This document shows, in pieces, positions 1 through 12,011 of a stretch of DNA of 64,000 bases. Every line of letters begins with the position of its first letter. Within the stretch, counting starts at the first letter, position 1. The stretch lies in assembly GCA_001599915.1 (NCBI GenBank), contig BCIG01000023.1, positions 461,438 to 525,437 on the forward strand, read 5' to 3'. This DNA comes from Symbiotaphrina buchneri (taxonomy: Eukaryota > Ascomycota > Symbiotaphrinales > Symbiotaphrinaceae). Both the position numbers and the translations under genes were made by a program. Under the pieces are notes generated by a model. The model made no database searches. It was not told the DNA's origin and saw only the letters and a list, made by a program, of their open reading frames with translations.

Positions 1-3000
1 ACCACAAGGTGGAGAACACAGCTTCCAACAACGCTTGGACTGGAAGATGGGTGATACAGCTCAGCGACAAAAGACTGTGAGAACCAAGAGCTTTCGGATA
101 GCTGAAGCGAGAACCGGATGACAGGGGCGCGTAAGCCGATCGCACCATGGCCATATGAAGTAAGGGCGGCAGAGTAGGAGGGAAGGCATAGCAAGAGGAC
201 CAGGAAGTTCGGCGAAGTTTGGCTGTGCCGCTGTGGAGATGCCGGGGCATTTACCCCTGGAATTTACTCAGATGCCCCATGAGAGTGGAGACGAGCTCGC
301 AGGGACATGGGCTTCTCGGATGAGAGGAAGTATTTGTGAAGATAAGGCATGCTTCCATGAAAAGAGAGGAGAGCCCTGGGAAGACGAAAGAGCGAAATGA
401 CGATCGCACAGCTCTCAAGGCTCCTACATACAGTACAGTAGGACTGGTACCAGTACTTGTGGCCTATGGAAGCCCCAACCCTCCATGAACGGCTGAGCTT
501 CGGCCGCGTGACAAAATGAGGAAGAATGCCATGACAGTGTGTCCTGCGATGGGAGAAAGCAGCAGAGATTCTCGCCGATGTCTACGGGCATACTCTGTAA
601 GTCCACACCATCTAGAACACGTGGGCATCAGGGATTGCCGGCGCCATGTTCATGGTGTCAATCTTGCAATTACCTACCTTACTTTCTGGCCGTCCGCCTT
701 TTAGATTGGTTGCAAGGGGCATTTGCAAGGGGCAAGATAAGAGCTTAGGAGGATGTCATGCATTACTTCGCTGTCCCGACGAGCTCGGTTAGGGGCAAAG
801 CAAAAAAGACACCGGATTCCTGGGGTTCGTCTAGCTCCGTTAAGAGCGGATGTCGTGCGACTTGTTGATCTTATCGGACCTGAAATGTCCAAGTTCTAGA
901 TCTTGAACGGAGCAATAACCAACATAGACAGGGCGACGCGAAACCACCGGAGATGGCTCCATATCGGGGGTGGTGGTTACTGGCTTGTTAATGGAGTTGG
1001 ACCAGGTAACGAAGCTCACCTGGGCAGGTAAGGGAGGGAGGGTTACACGGCTGCCCGTCGGAGCCCCCTGGATTTTGACGCCGCCAAGCCCCTGGTAGTC
1101 CGGTCCCATTGATGCAGCTGTACGCTAGGTACTTTCAGTGACTCGACAATACTTTCCAACCAGATCAACCCCCCGGCAGTTATCTCTTAGTATTTTTGAG
1201 GGCGGCTGCTGTGAGAGAAAGGGCGCATGGATCCCCAAACGTGCGCATGGTCGACACTGTGCGGAGTTGAGTTCGTGCTAAGACGACCGAAGGCTGGAAC
1301 CCGATGATAGTGTCCGAAGGGACAAGCTACCTCCCGAAACTCAATTGGGAGAGTTGCCTAGACTTGCCGTCCGGTCCGAGCAAGCATACTCCGTACAGGG
1401 TACCGTAGGTGGAAAGATCCAGGCCGCTGGGCGTATGCACCCGCTTCCGCACCATTGTTGCTCCAGGATACTTGTTACTGAGTGCCATGTACTGCTGTGC
1501 TTAATGCGACGACGATCTACAACCGCAGCGCGTACGGAGACCACGAAGTCTACGTCGGTTCGAGGTCATAGTCCTTTCAGGATCTGCCTTGTCTGCTTCG
1601 CGTTCGCTGAAGGAGGTTTGACACGTCTGCACGCTGAGACAAGATTGATCAACGAGCACGATGCCCAAGACTGGACTGCTCCTCAAGTACCCACCGTACG
1701 GTACCCGCCTCGACCAGATCGACCCAATTTAGGGTGACCCGGAGTACTGTAAAGCTGCAGATCGCATAAATCTTTGCTCGACACCGACTTCTTATCCTCC
1801 AATCAATGAAGGGGAGCTTGTCAAGTCTGACCGTGGGCTGGCATCATATTCCAATCTGGATTTCAGCTCGGCCCCCGCTCCATCAAACTCCACCGACCTG
1901 GAATCAATTCATCGCAGACAGGTACCAACAACAGGCGTAACGCTAGCCGTTCTCAGTGGACTACTGCACGCTTTATCACACGGCAACAAGGGAGGCAACT
2001 TGGTTGAGAGAAAATGTCGGGCTTTACACCGTGCACGCCGTGTCCGACACTTTTCTCGGCACGGCTCACTGTTGCATCTAATTTCCATTGCCGCGAAAGG
2101 CTTGTCTCTTGATCAGCATCTGCCATCGATATCAGATTCCTCTTGACCTCTGCTGAAAAAAAATCCCACTCGTCCAGAGTTTTACTGAATAGCATGTCAT
2201 CATGGTGTACGGAGTACCTAGCTGCCTTCTATTGCTTCGACGCCTGATTCGGCCTTGGCACGCTCGCTCGAACCAATTGCATCGCAGGGCGTCCTCCATG
2301 GCTTGACAGTTACCAGTCCAGCTGTCAGACGCTGCTTCTATACACTGTAACACGGATTCGTTTGTGCACAACCTCCCATCCAGAGTACTCTGTTAGAGGT
2401 GACGGGAAATACCATATGCATAATCCTTGGCCAGTTCGGCTCCTGTTCAGTCAGAACGCTAAACCGGGCTGGGGGCCGTGTTGGGATGCAAAAAGCTGCG
2501 GAGATGTTGTGCACGACTCCGGTGAGGCTGATTTAGCATCGAAAGTACGGAGTACAGCAAGGTGTGTACAGAGTACCTTGTCAATGTCCCACTCCGACCC
2601 TGCCCTCTCCCCCCCCTTTTCCCATTCCCGTGCGAACCAGCTTGCATGACTCTTTCATCCTATTGCTTCAGCTAACTCAGACATGCAGTCGAGCTTAGTC
2701 CCATCCATCCACACGGCATCCGGTCCTGTGGGATCGCCATGTGGAATCATTTCTCCGCTCGATGGGCCGTGCCTATCTTCTGCAATATTGACGCCTTGGT
2801 ACTTGAGGTACTTAGGCGGACTACAGCACTTTGCGTCAGTTACGATGGTGCCCCAGTTTCGAGGTGGGCATGGCTTTTCTCAGGCTCCAATCCTGCGCCC
2901 CGTAGACAACATCATATGTGAGTTTTCTTGCTCATCGTAACCGCATCGGTCGATACCTAGACCCACTGTGTCCCTGGGCTGCCGCCTCCCGCTTACCGCG

Positions 3001-3576
3001 CCCGCAGGCACTGGCGAACCCTGCTTCATTCCTGCGACCTTTCACCCAGAACTAGTCTTGCAGCAAGCCCAGTTCAAGGGTCTGGAAGCGGACCAGGCAG
3101 TGATAGCAGATTTCCATCCAGTCACTGCGTTTTAAAGAAGAGCCGCATGTATGAGGCTCAACAGGCTCCGCATAAAGCTGGGGCTTGGGTAGCATGCGCC
3201 CCGAAGCAGATCCGGTTGCCGTCAAGACTTGATAAGGTCTGCAGTCTGCACCGCGAAGACTTATTTTTCTTTGCTTGAGCCGAGACCATCTATGATCGTG
3301 ATTGAACAGCTCAGTATCGACTTGCTGCATAACGCCCCGGTTCACACTGACAGCGAAGGCATCGACCTCATTCGCGCAAGAAGTCTTCCCACGTGTTACA
3401 CCAACAACCCCAATCCCTGCTTTGGTCGCACTCGTTCATCCGTGCTACTTCAACCTGTTCGGCGCCAGACGCGTAGCCAGGTCAGGTGACTTTCAAGTCT
3501 GCCTCTGAATCATATTCAGAAGCTCATTCAGAGATCTACACTGCAAAATAAGGACATTTGCCGGGTTGTACTGAAA
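1..3576. other. Long intergenic region, no convincing gene
   Basis: No open frame here has an ATG in good context combined with coding-like composition or a recognisable domain. The longest frames (around 840-1109 on minus and 1345-1737 on plus) are low-complexity and read like chance. The stretch contains exact TACTCCGTA/TACGGAGTA motifs at 1387-1395, 2208-2216 and 2546-2554. The last several hundred bases are presumably promoter and leader of the zinc-finger gene that starts at 3577. A non-coding transcript cannot be excluded from sequence. Confidence 0.6.
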
Positions 3577-5394
3577 ATGATGGCCTACCTTTTCCAAGCT
3601 CCTTCGCCGCTCCCTCTATTTCAAGACGGAATCAGCAATATTGCCTCTGGGACATATCGCAATCAATTGGACCATGGTTACGATTTGCCTTTTTCCTCAT
3701 GTGAGCTGGAAAGTCCATATCTGCCAGAAGCGGACGGACTGTGCGCAGTCCAAGCTGCAGAGCCCTTCATTGGCTTTCATGGATACTGGACAAAGTTTGA
3801 AGGGGGAACTTTCCCTGGAACCACTCTCCATCCGCAGGAATGGGGCATCAATCAGCGAAAGATTCAACTATTCAACAGTCACGATATGGAGGCACCTCAG
3901 CCGCACTGGCCATCGAAGGAGCGTTGCTCCTCTCCAAGCATCTCAGAGGAAGGAAGCTGTTCAGACCAAAGCTCATGTCCAAGCCAGGCTCATAACGGAA
4001 GGCTTACAACTCTGCACTCTTCTGGAGGATGGGGCCACCAATCACTGGACTGGGGTCATTCTGCTCTAGAGGGCTCTTATCCTTCACCTGGTGGATATTC
4101 GACGCTCACATATCCCGCGGGTCAAGTCGAATCTGGCGGACCAGTTATGGACTCCTTTATTTCTCCGCAGGAGGTGCTGAAGTATCCGGAATCCGAACAC
4201 GCGGCTTATACGGCGGACACAAATCCAATAGAAATAAAGCTAGAGGGTTTCCAGTTCACCACGACACCCAATGTTGTCGAGAAGGCAGTCCAGAATTCCA
4301 TCGTTGTCCAAGGCATCGTGGATCCAGAGCAACTCGTGAACTCCGACGATGGCTCCTTTCCCTCGACTCCAGTCAAAGAGGAGCTAGAAGCTGAGGACGA
4401 CAGCATGATTGGCGATGATGATGATGGATCGTCGGATTACGTTCCTGCAGGCACAAAATCCAAGACTAGAGGCCGTCGGTCCGCAGTTGCTCCCACAACA
4501 ACATCGTCTCCCAGATCTCGCCGCCGAAAGCAACGCAATGATACCAAGCGCCATGAGCTGACTGTTCCAGCTAAACTTGGTAAGCGCTCCTGCAGAGGTG
4601 CCACGATCGTGTGCTCCGATGGACCACAAAAGACCGAGTCCAAGCCTCAAGCTCCGAAAAAGTAAGTCATTGTTATTCAAGACTAGATATAAAGATGTGT
4701 GCTAAGGATAGAATGCAGAAAGCAACCCAATTCCAAAGATGCCACCTTCCCTTGCGATCTCCACTTTGCCGGATGCAATAAGTCTTTCGGCTCGAAGAAC
4801 GAATGGAAGCGTCACCTGCACACCCAGCACCTTGCGTTAGGCTACTGGCGCTGCGATATTGGATCATGTCGGAGCTCGCCATCGGCGCGAGGCAAAGACG
4901 AGGCAGCTTATGGGTCGACTAAAGGTCCCAATGACTTCAATCGCAAAGACCTCTTCACTCAACATCTACGACGTATGCACATTCCTAGGGACCCCAAGGA
5001 CCCCGATGCTCATGCGGCTTTCATTAGCGATGCACAGGCACGCTGCTTTCATACCCTGCGCAAACCTCCGCAAGCCAGTCGATGTGTCTTCTGCACGCGG
5101 GAATTTAGCGGCGACGGGAGCTGGGAGGAACGTATGGAGCATGTTGGCAGGCACTTCGAGAAGAACGTTGACTTGCAAAAGCCTAGACTGGACAACACTT
5201 TCGTCCAGTGGCTGGTGGCTGAAGGCTTGGTCGAGAGGAAGGGCAAGGACGGCTGGAAGACTGTGAAGGTCGTCGCTCCGCCGTCAATACCAAGAACACC
5301 CCACCACGGAACCAAAAGGGAGCACAACCTCAAGGTTGACGAAGCGGAAAGTGATATCAACATGGACGCTGATGCGGAGCATGAAGAGGAATGA
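3577..5394 (+). CDS. C2H2 zinc-finger protein, 586 aa (paralogue A)
   Basis: Two exons, 3577-4661 and 4719-5394. The 57-nt intron starts GTAAGT, has a CTAAG branch-like site and ends TGCAG; the join restores one frame of 586 codons plus stop. The N-terminal 360 residues are Ser/Pro/Gly-rich with acidic patches (around 270-285) followed by a basic Arg/Lys stretch, typical of a regulator tail. From about residue 373 come zinc-binding units: C-x5-C ending FGSKNEWKRHLHTQH, a WRC...C unit with FNRKDLFTQHLRRMH, and a final CVFC...H-x3-H unit inside WEERMEHVGRHF. Probably a nuclear DNA-binding regulator; targets are unknown. The same unit order recurs in the genes at 7586-10531 and 16345-20229. Start chosen at the first of two adjacent ATGs (3577 and 3580). 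Confidence 0.85.
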
Positions 5395-7585
5395 GTATGT
5401 TGGTGCCATGCATGGCGCAGGCTACTTTGTTCCGTTGGTCACTCCAATTTGTCATTTTTCCTACCTTTCCTACTTTCTCATCCTGATGCACCGCATACAA
5501 GTCCGCAATTTTACCTTTTCGTGAACCTTCGTCTATGGGCTTTCTTCCTTTGCATCTGCGTATTGGCTGAGGTTATCTGGTTGCTGATATAACATTCTAC
5601 GGCGGGAGTTAATGGGTGGTTCGTCATATACAGCAAAGGCTGGGAAAGGTGATACGATGCGGCTATTTGGGATACCCTTTTGTCTTTCCTTTCTTTCTCT
5701 CTTCCTTTCTTCCTCTCTCCTGCCAACTCCTCCGATCTCTCATCTTCCTATTCATCAATATTACTCCTACCGACTCATCAATTTAGATCCTACAAGCACA
5801 CCAAACATATGATAAACCTAGGGCTCCGTGTGACAAAACCGTCCCAACCTTCCTCCCAACGTCCCGCAACATGGCAAACACCCAGTCCTACCCACCTATA
5901 TCTCGATCATGCAGACCTCCGCCCCATCATCTCGCGATGATGCTGCTACCCGCTGCAGATGGCGTACGGTAACGCAAGACTCGGCGCCTGCCGTCCGTCC
6001 GTTTGGCCTGCTCCCTTGACTCCGCCCTGACCGTACGCCCTGTGCGCCTACTCTATTCTTGGTTCCTTTCCGCATGACCGCCGTCCTTCGACTGACGATT
6101 TACGGTAATTACGGTTGGCCCCCATGACCCACTTTAAAATGTAGATGTAGATACAGTACTCTGTACAAAGCCCAGCGGCGGCGTACAACCCTACTTTGAC
6201 GTCTTTGTACTTTTGCTCCCTCGGGAGGCATCAACAAGGTATGTGGAGATAAGGTAGGCAGCCGGTCGCCTGCCCTGCCAGCGCACGATCCCAGACACTC
6301 CGGCAGTGGCCTCGGTGCCTACCTGCAACTGCAGGACAGAAGGCCGACAGGGAAGGCAGACAAAGGGGAAGCGAAAAGAGGCATCCATCCATCCACCCAG
6401 CTATTGAACCATCCAATCCCATCCTCTTTCCTATCCCTGCCCTGTCTTTCCTCAACTCACCCGGGCCACTTCGAACGGACCAAACAGAAAAAGTCCCGCA
6501 GCACCTTGGGAGGGCCCCCGCGATCGGGGATCTCGGGCTGGTTTTGGTACCCATACCGTGCATTCTGGGATCAATCCATGTCCTGGCTGCCTTTTCCCGC
6601 TTCCCATCTACCTAGGTAGCTACCTGCCTATCATTTCATTCCCCCTACGCTGTACTTTAAAGCAACACTCGGATGTGGGTTGGCCGTTAGTCTGTTTGCA
6701 GACCACCCTGATTCGAGTGGTGCAGGGAATCAGAGCTGAGAGTGTGGGCGCTTGTTTGCAGCAGCAGGAGATGCAGCTCGCCGTTTTGGGCGAGGCGTTT
6801 AGCAGGGAGGCAGCGAGGGCACAGGCGCTTGCTTGCGGGGGCGGAAAGGCCGGTGCGGTGAGCCGAGTAACTTGCCGTGGCTTTGGGCAGGGGGCTTTGG
6901 GATGGGACTGGGATATGTCACTCCATGGCCGCTGACGACGTAGCTCGGTTCTCTGTCGTTCATGAGACCTACTGACTTGTGTGTCTGGGATGGTGGCTTG
7001 CGAGGTTGGTCCCCTGCGGGCTTGAGGGATGTGGAAGCGGCCTTCTTTTCCTTTTCGTTGACTTCATGGATGCAGAGACTTGATACGGATAGCTATTACA
7101 GTGGTTGGATAGGTGTACAGTCGCCAATTAATGGATGGATGTTAGCTGTGCTGCTCATTGCGCTCTTGCTATCTGGGGCTCGAGTGTAGTATTGCGTGAT
7201 ATGGATCAGGAAGGAATCACCGGGTCGATCCTCTGAGCTGCATAATAGCTTTTAAAGAAGAATACCATCATATCGAGAGTCAATCATAAGGCCATCAAGC
7301 GGATCGTAAAATGTATAACAATAAAACAAAATTCCAACCAGCGGGACAGAACGCTCAAAATAGCTGGCGTAACCTCCGAAAATATACAGTCATCATCATC
7401 ATCATCATCATATCGTGATATAGCCAGCGTCATATATACACATTATAAAAGTGGACGCAGAGTGGACCGTCATTCGACCTCGCATCCGGAACACCCCGCA
7501 AATCGATGATGGCACGCAACACAACCGCTGTCCATTTGAATCGTGTGAGGACCATAGCCGCAATTGCACTATTGATAATCGAAAG
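5395..7585. other. Intergenic region with CT-rich tract and (CAT)7
   Basis: Shared 3' flank of two convergent zinc-finger genes. No coding frame is supported. A pyrimidine-rich plus-strand tract (about 5675-5745) resembles the leader or promoter of a fungal gene, but no gene follows it on plus. A TACTCTGTA motif lies at 6157-6165, an ACCTAGGT palindrome near 6610, and a pure (CAT)7 microsatellite at 7391-7411. Confidence 0.55.
7391..7411. repeat. (CAT)7 microsatellite
   Basis: Seven perfect CAT units in the 3' flank of the minus-strand zinc-finger gene. Likely length-variable between strains; no function is implied. Confidence 0.95.
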
Positions 7586-10531
7586 TCAGCAAACGCGAAT
7601 GCGAGGTGGGACCGGCTCTGGGCCGCTTACGCAGAACCAGCGTTCAGGCGGGGCCTGCATTGGCCGCTTTGCTGCGCGGTGGTGAGCACCAAGATCCGGA
7701 CTGCTCTTTCGCTTGAGCCTTTGACGTTGCTCCAGCTCAGAAGAGATTATGGGCGCTGCTTCGTTATTCCCCTGAATATCTCCGTGGGGTATGGAGTCTT
7801 CGTCCCCTGGAGAGTCGGTGTAACTGTCGTAGGTGTCATCCTCCCGGATTTCACCCCTGGGGGATTTTTCGTTGATATCAACCCACTCGGCGATCCGTTT
7901 GCCTTCATCAAAGTGCTTTCCAACATGGTCGAACCGTTCATCCCAAGCCCTTAAGCAATCCTTGTCAATGATTTTCCGGCAGAAGCCACACCAATAGCTA
8001 GCCTGATAGTTGGGGCCAATGCGAGAATTCCTAGCTTCGACCTTAATGGCGTTTTCGCCCTTGACGTTATGGCATGCACGCAGATGGTGGGTGAAGTTCT
8101 CCCGGCGAAAAAAGGCCCGGCCACAGGCTGCCGAGGCAAGGGTAGATCTGGAAACAGTACTGCTGGAAATAGGGGTTGAAGGAGGAAGCTGGCAGCGCCA
8201 GGTCTCTAACTGATAATGTTGCGAGTTCTCATGTCGTTTCCAATCACCTTTGCTGCCAAAGGTGCTTCTGCAATGATAATGAGTGCAGCCGTAAGGACGA
8301 TCATGTCGTTTCATATGTTTCCTAAGCATAATTTAGAGACCACTGATAATTGTCAATTGATGTGAATTCTCACCTCATGTCACAGGGGCGATTCTTGATC
8401 TTCCCACAGAATCGGCATTTGAGTTTCTGACGCTGCTGGCCCCCTTTGGAAGCGGAAGACTTGGAATCTCGGGCAGAGTCCTCCGTTGAATGTATTTGGC
8501 GGCCTCGCTCGATCCCGGCTTGGAAGATCTTCCAGATCTGAGAACGCCTGAAAGCATTGGATCCCGTCCCGTGAATGTCACGCATGCGGGAGCCTTGACT
8601 CTCCTCCTGACTCAGAAGGTCCATATTAGAGTCATCTATCTCCGACCTACAAGTCCGGATTTCACCCGACCGTAATAGCGACATAAAATCTTCAATATCA
8701 AGGCCTTCGCCGAGTCGCTGTAACAGTTCGGGTTCTATATCGAGATCTTGCAGGCCGTCAGGCATGTTCAGCGGAGCTGTCATAGCTTGCTGGACCGAGT
8801 CCATCCCAATGGTAGCCGTATTTTTGGGCGCGGTAGTGGATGATGGCAAGTATGGCCTCTCACACGGACCGTCGACCCTTAATTGGAATGTTGGGATTTC
8901 TTCCTGTCTTGGAGCAGTAGATGGTACGTTCTCAGCACCAAGATCCATGGGCGAAAGTACCGGTGAGAGGGAATTCGGTTCAAAACCGTTTGCTTCGTAC
9001 CTCTGAGGAAATGCGAAGCCATCATTGCAGAAATTCGCCAACTTACAGGGATCAATGCTGCCCTGATCAGTTCCCACGGCCTGCATCCCGAAAAAACCAT
9101 GTTGGGCTGAAGATGACCGGGTATGTGCACTGACTTGGGCCATGTTACTGCCCTCCATTTTCATCTTGTTAAGGTCTCGAGTATTCCTGAGACCCCGTAG
9201 AAGCTCATCCCCGTCTGATAAAGGGTCCTCATCGACGGCCTGCTCCGTCTCATACTCCGCGTCCACATCTTGACCCGATGCGTTCTCATCAGACATACGC
9301 AAAGCTTGGCCATCAACTTCAGATCTGCCATCTCTGCTTGTCAACAACCAGCTTCGGAAGATGCGCAGACACCTGGAGGAGCTTCTGACCTTTTTAGCAG
9401 AGCATCCACGTCTTCGCTGGGATGGATCTTCTCGATATGCTTCTGGAAATTATCTTTCCGGGGCCAGACTTTCCCTTTGGAGCGGCATTGTGGGTACGCG
9501 CATTTGTAGCTTTTGGTGCTCCCAGCTAGCCCGTGTACACTCTTCTTATGACGTTGAAGATCATTCTCTGTTGCAAATCCCTTGTCGCGGGTGCAGTTAG
9601 GTTCCTTGCAACGGAAAGGTAATGTGTGACGCGCCTGATGTTTCCTGGGTCATACATCAGTCAGTCCCTTTCGACATTGAGGTTAGAACGACTCACCTGA
9701 ACTCGGAGGGAGTTCGACAAGTATGCGAACAGTCATGGCATTTGAAAGTACCGTCGGGCGACTCAGTTATCAAATGCTCTTTTGCCTCAGACGTTGGAAA
9801 AAGGGACTCCTTCCTCAGATCTTGCGTGACAAGACTGGACGGCTGCTTATCATCTTGAAGCTGGTCCATGAGGTCGAAATTGTCCATTCGTGCAGCAGCA
9901 ATGTTAACATCGTCTTTCGAAGAATCCAACGGCGCATAGCCACTAAAGACGGAGTCAGAAGCAACACTCCTGGTGCCATATCCAGAATCGGACAAGAATG
10001 TGGAAGGAGCGACGCTTTCGACCTCGGATTGTGGGCTGCTACGATATCCAGTAAATGATGGTATTGGAGCGAGTCTGTGAGAATATTGCTGGTCCTGGAA
10101 AGACGGACTTGCAGCCATCCCGGTTACACGCGCAGGATTCCACGGGCCATCGTTGTCATAGAATGTTGATATGGGGTCACTCGAAGGCCAAGAACCAAAC
10201 GTGTGGCCTGCAGAACTAGGAGAAAAGTGCGCATTCTGTGTTGAAGGATAGCCTTGAAGATCTGTCATGGCCATCATTGATCCAGGGGATAGACGGAGTA
10301 TGTCAGACTGTGGAGACAGGACTGTGAGCGGGGTATTGCCCATCTTGTCTGTCCATTGACCCATTGAGGAAGCTTCTAGCCCAGCGTCCATAGGATATGA
10401 TGGATCTCGCAGGGCTGGATCAATGTTCTACAGAAGAGTCAATAACCCGATACAAGCGATCAGAGAGAGCCTTCGAGACATACGTCTTGCGACTCGAAAG
10501 GAAAGAGATCCGGGCGAGTGTTGGAATACAT
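7586..10531 (-). CDS. C2H2 zinc-finger protein, 906 aa (paralogue B)
   Basis: Five exons on minus: 10531-10484, 10427-9697, 9644-9390, 9324-8374, 8321-7586. The total is exactly 907 codons. Exon 1 (48 nt) carries the start MYSNTRPDLFPFES and is joined by a clean GTATGT..TTATTGAC..CTGTAG intron. The 9389-9325 intron (GTCAGA..GGCAG) is the least certain. A first group of fingers spans exons 2-3 (FKC..C..EFRKHQARH, FRC..DLQRHKKSVH, YKC..NFQKHIEKIH). A second group in the C-terminal third is KCRFCGKI..MRKHMKRH, YGCTHYHC..FGSKGDWKRHENSQH, a WRC..FFRRENFTHHLRACH unit and CGFC..WDERFDHVGKHF. The second group matches genes A and C in order. Likely a nuclear regulator; the finger-bearing ends flank an acidic/Ser-rich middle. 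Confidence 0.82.
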
Positions 10532-12011
10532 CTATTCGAGTCAGCCGGACGAACCAGTGACAGCTCATTCAGGGCGGAATAACCTTGCTAACGCAGCGCT
10601 TTGGAAAAATTCAAGACTACCAATTGCTTGGGGTCCCTGCCGGTTCTCGAAGTCACAAGGCTATGATAACGGCCGGGCGACCAAGCAACCAGACTCACTC
10701 GAGGGGTATTCCAGTCAATGCAAAGCAAACATTGGGCAAGCAAACATAACTAGCTGATCAACAATGTCTTTGGTAGATTCCAAGATGGGTAGAGTAAGTT
10801 TGTAGGTTCGCAAAGGCAGGCAGGACAGGTAATTAAGTCCGCCCTGGATGCATTATGCCAGCGGGGCATCCAGTGCTACGACACCGCCCTCTTTCAGCCG
10901 CATCCTCAGAAAAATTGCTGGGCCGCAGGAAATGGTCACAGGCACAAGGTCCGTTCTGCTCCGCATCGGCCGTCCGAAAGAATGTTAGATCAAGCTCAGG
11001 ATGTGCCAGGATCCTCAGACGCCTTGCGGGCGGGTGAGCAGTGACCGCTTGGTTATCGAAGCAGAAGCAGGGCGTTTCGGGGCGCGGAAGAAGGGCGGAG
11101 ACGCTAGTGCGGGCGAACCGTCGCGGTTGCCTGGTTGCCTTCATCTTCTCCTCTACTTCGTACCACTCGTTCTTCATAACATCGTCTTCCCATTGGCTAA
11201 ATGACGCAGTAGCTGTGCCGTCTCCGTGCCTTATCGTGCAAGAGTTACAAAGAAACATTTTCAACCATATTGCTAATCACTTATCGTTGGCTCAGCCGGA
11301 GCCGCATATCCTACAGTGCGTCCTAATCCCTCACTAGGGCCTCGACATCAGAAGAGGACCGTTGCAGATACACGCAGGTTGCCGTGGGGATTATGGAACA
11401 AATATGCGAAAGCAACGCGATACCGCACGTTGCACTATCCAAGGGGCAGTGTATCCACAACGCTACAACCTGATACCGTTGCGTTGTAATGTGACACCGC
11501 AATGCGCCCCCAGATACAATCATCCAAGTTTTTTAGGAGAGCAAACAGTGGCTTTTATGAACTTCGTCATCTGATCTTACAAGCAACAAACATTTCGTTT
11601 TCTTCAGATCTTCCTCCAGTGCAGTCGCTCTTTACTTGTCCCTTTTTTGGTCTTGTCCAGTTGGACAAGATGGGTTGTCTCCCCATTCTCGAAGTACAAT
11701 CGCAATTGTCCACCATCTGTGACTCTTCCGCTGTCAATGATTTAAACCAATGCGCCTTAATATCATGGTCCTCTGGGGAAAGCCCGTTCACGCCGGATCT
11801 AGGAGACCTGCTGCCCATATTCTTTGTCTGCTCATGGTATTGACGATAAAGGAGCGTTTCTTTGTAACTGAACTTGCGGGTTCATCTTCATCTTTCTCCA
11901 TACTCAACGCTGACCCGCTGACTGGCGTCTTCTTCCCCTTCAAGTTTACATTAATTTCGTTCCATAGCCACAGGACACTTATTGAATCATAATCGCTCTA
12001 CAATTGCCGCG
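10532..12011. other. Divergent intergenic region, no supported gene
   Basis: About 1.5 kb between the divergent starts of the zinc-finger gene (minus) and the 537-aa gene (plus), so it must contain both promoters. A 141-codon frame on minus from the ATG at 11258 (10833-11258) has no recognisable domain and unconvincing composition. I see nothing else supportable. Confidence 0.5.

Noticed and set aside
840-1737. Open frames of 89 (minus) and 130 (plus) codons
   Set aside because: No motif, no splice-supported extension and low-complexity composition; judged chance frames in intergenic DNA.
10833-11258. Minus frame of about 141 codons with several Cys
   Set aside because: Cys spacing does not fit any zinc motif, composition follows the local GC-rich sequence, and it lies in the divergent promoter region.
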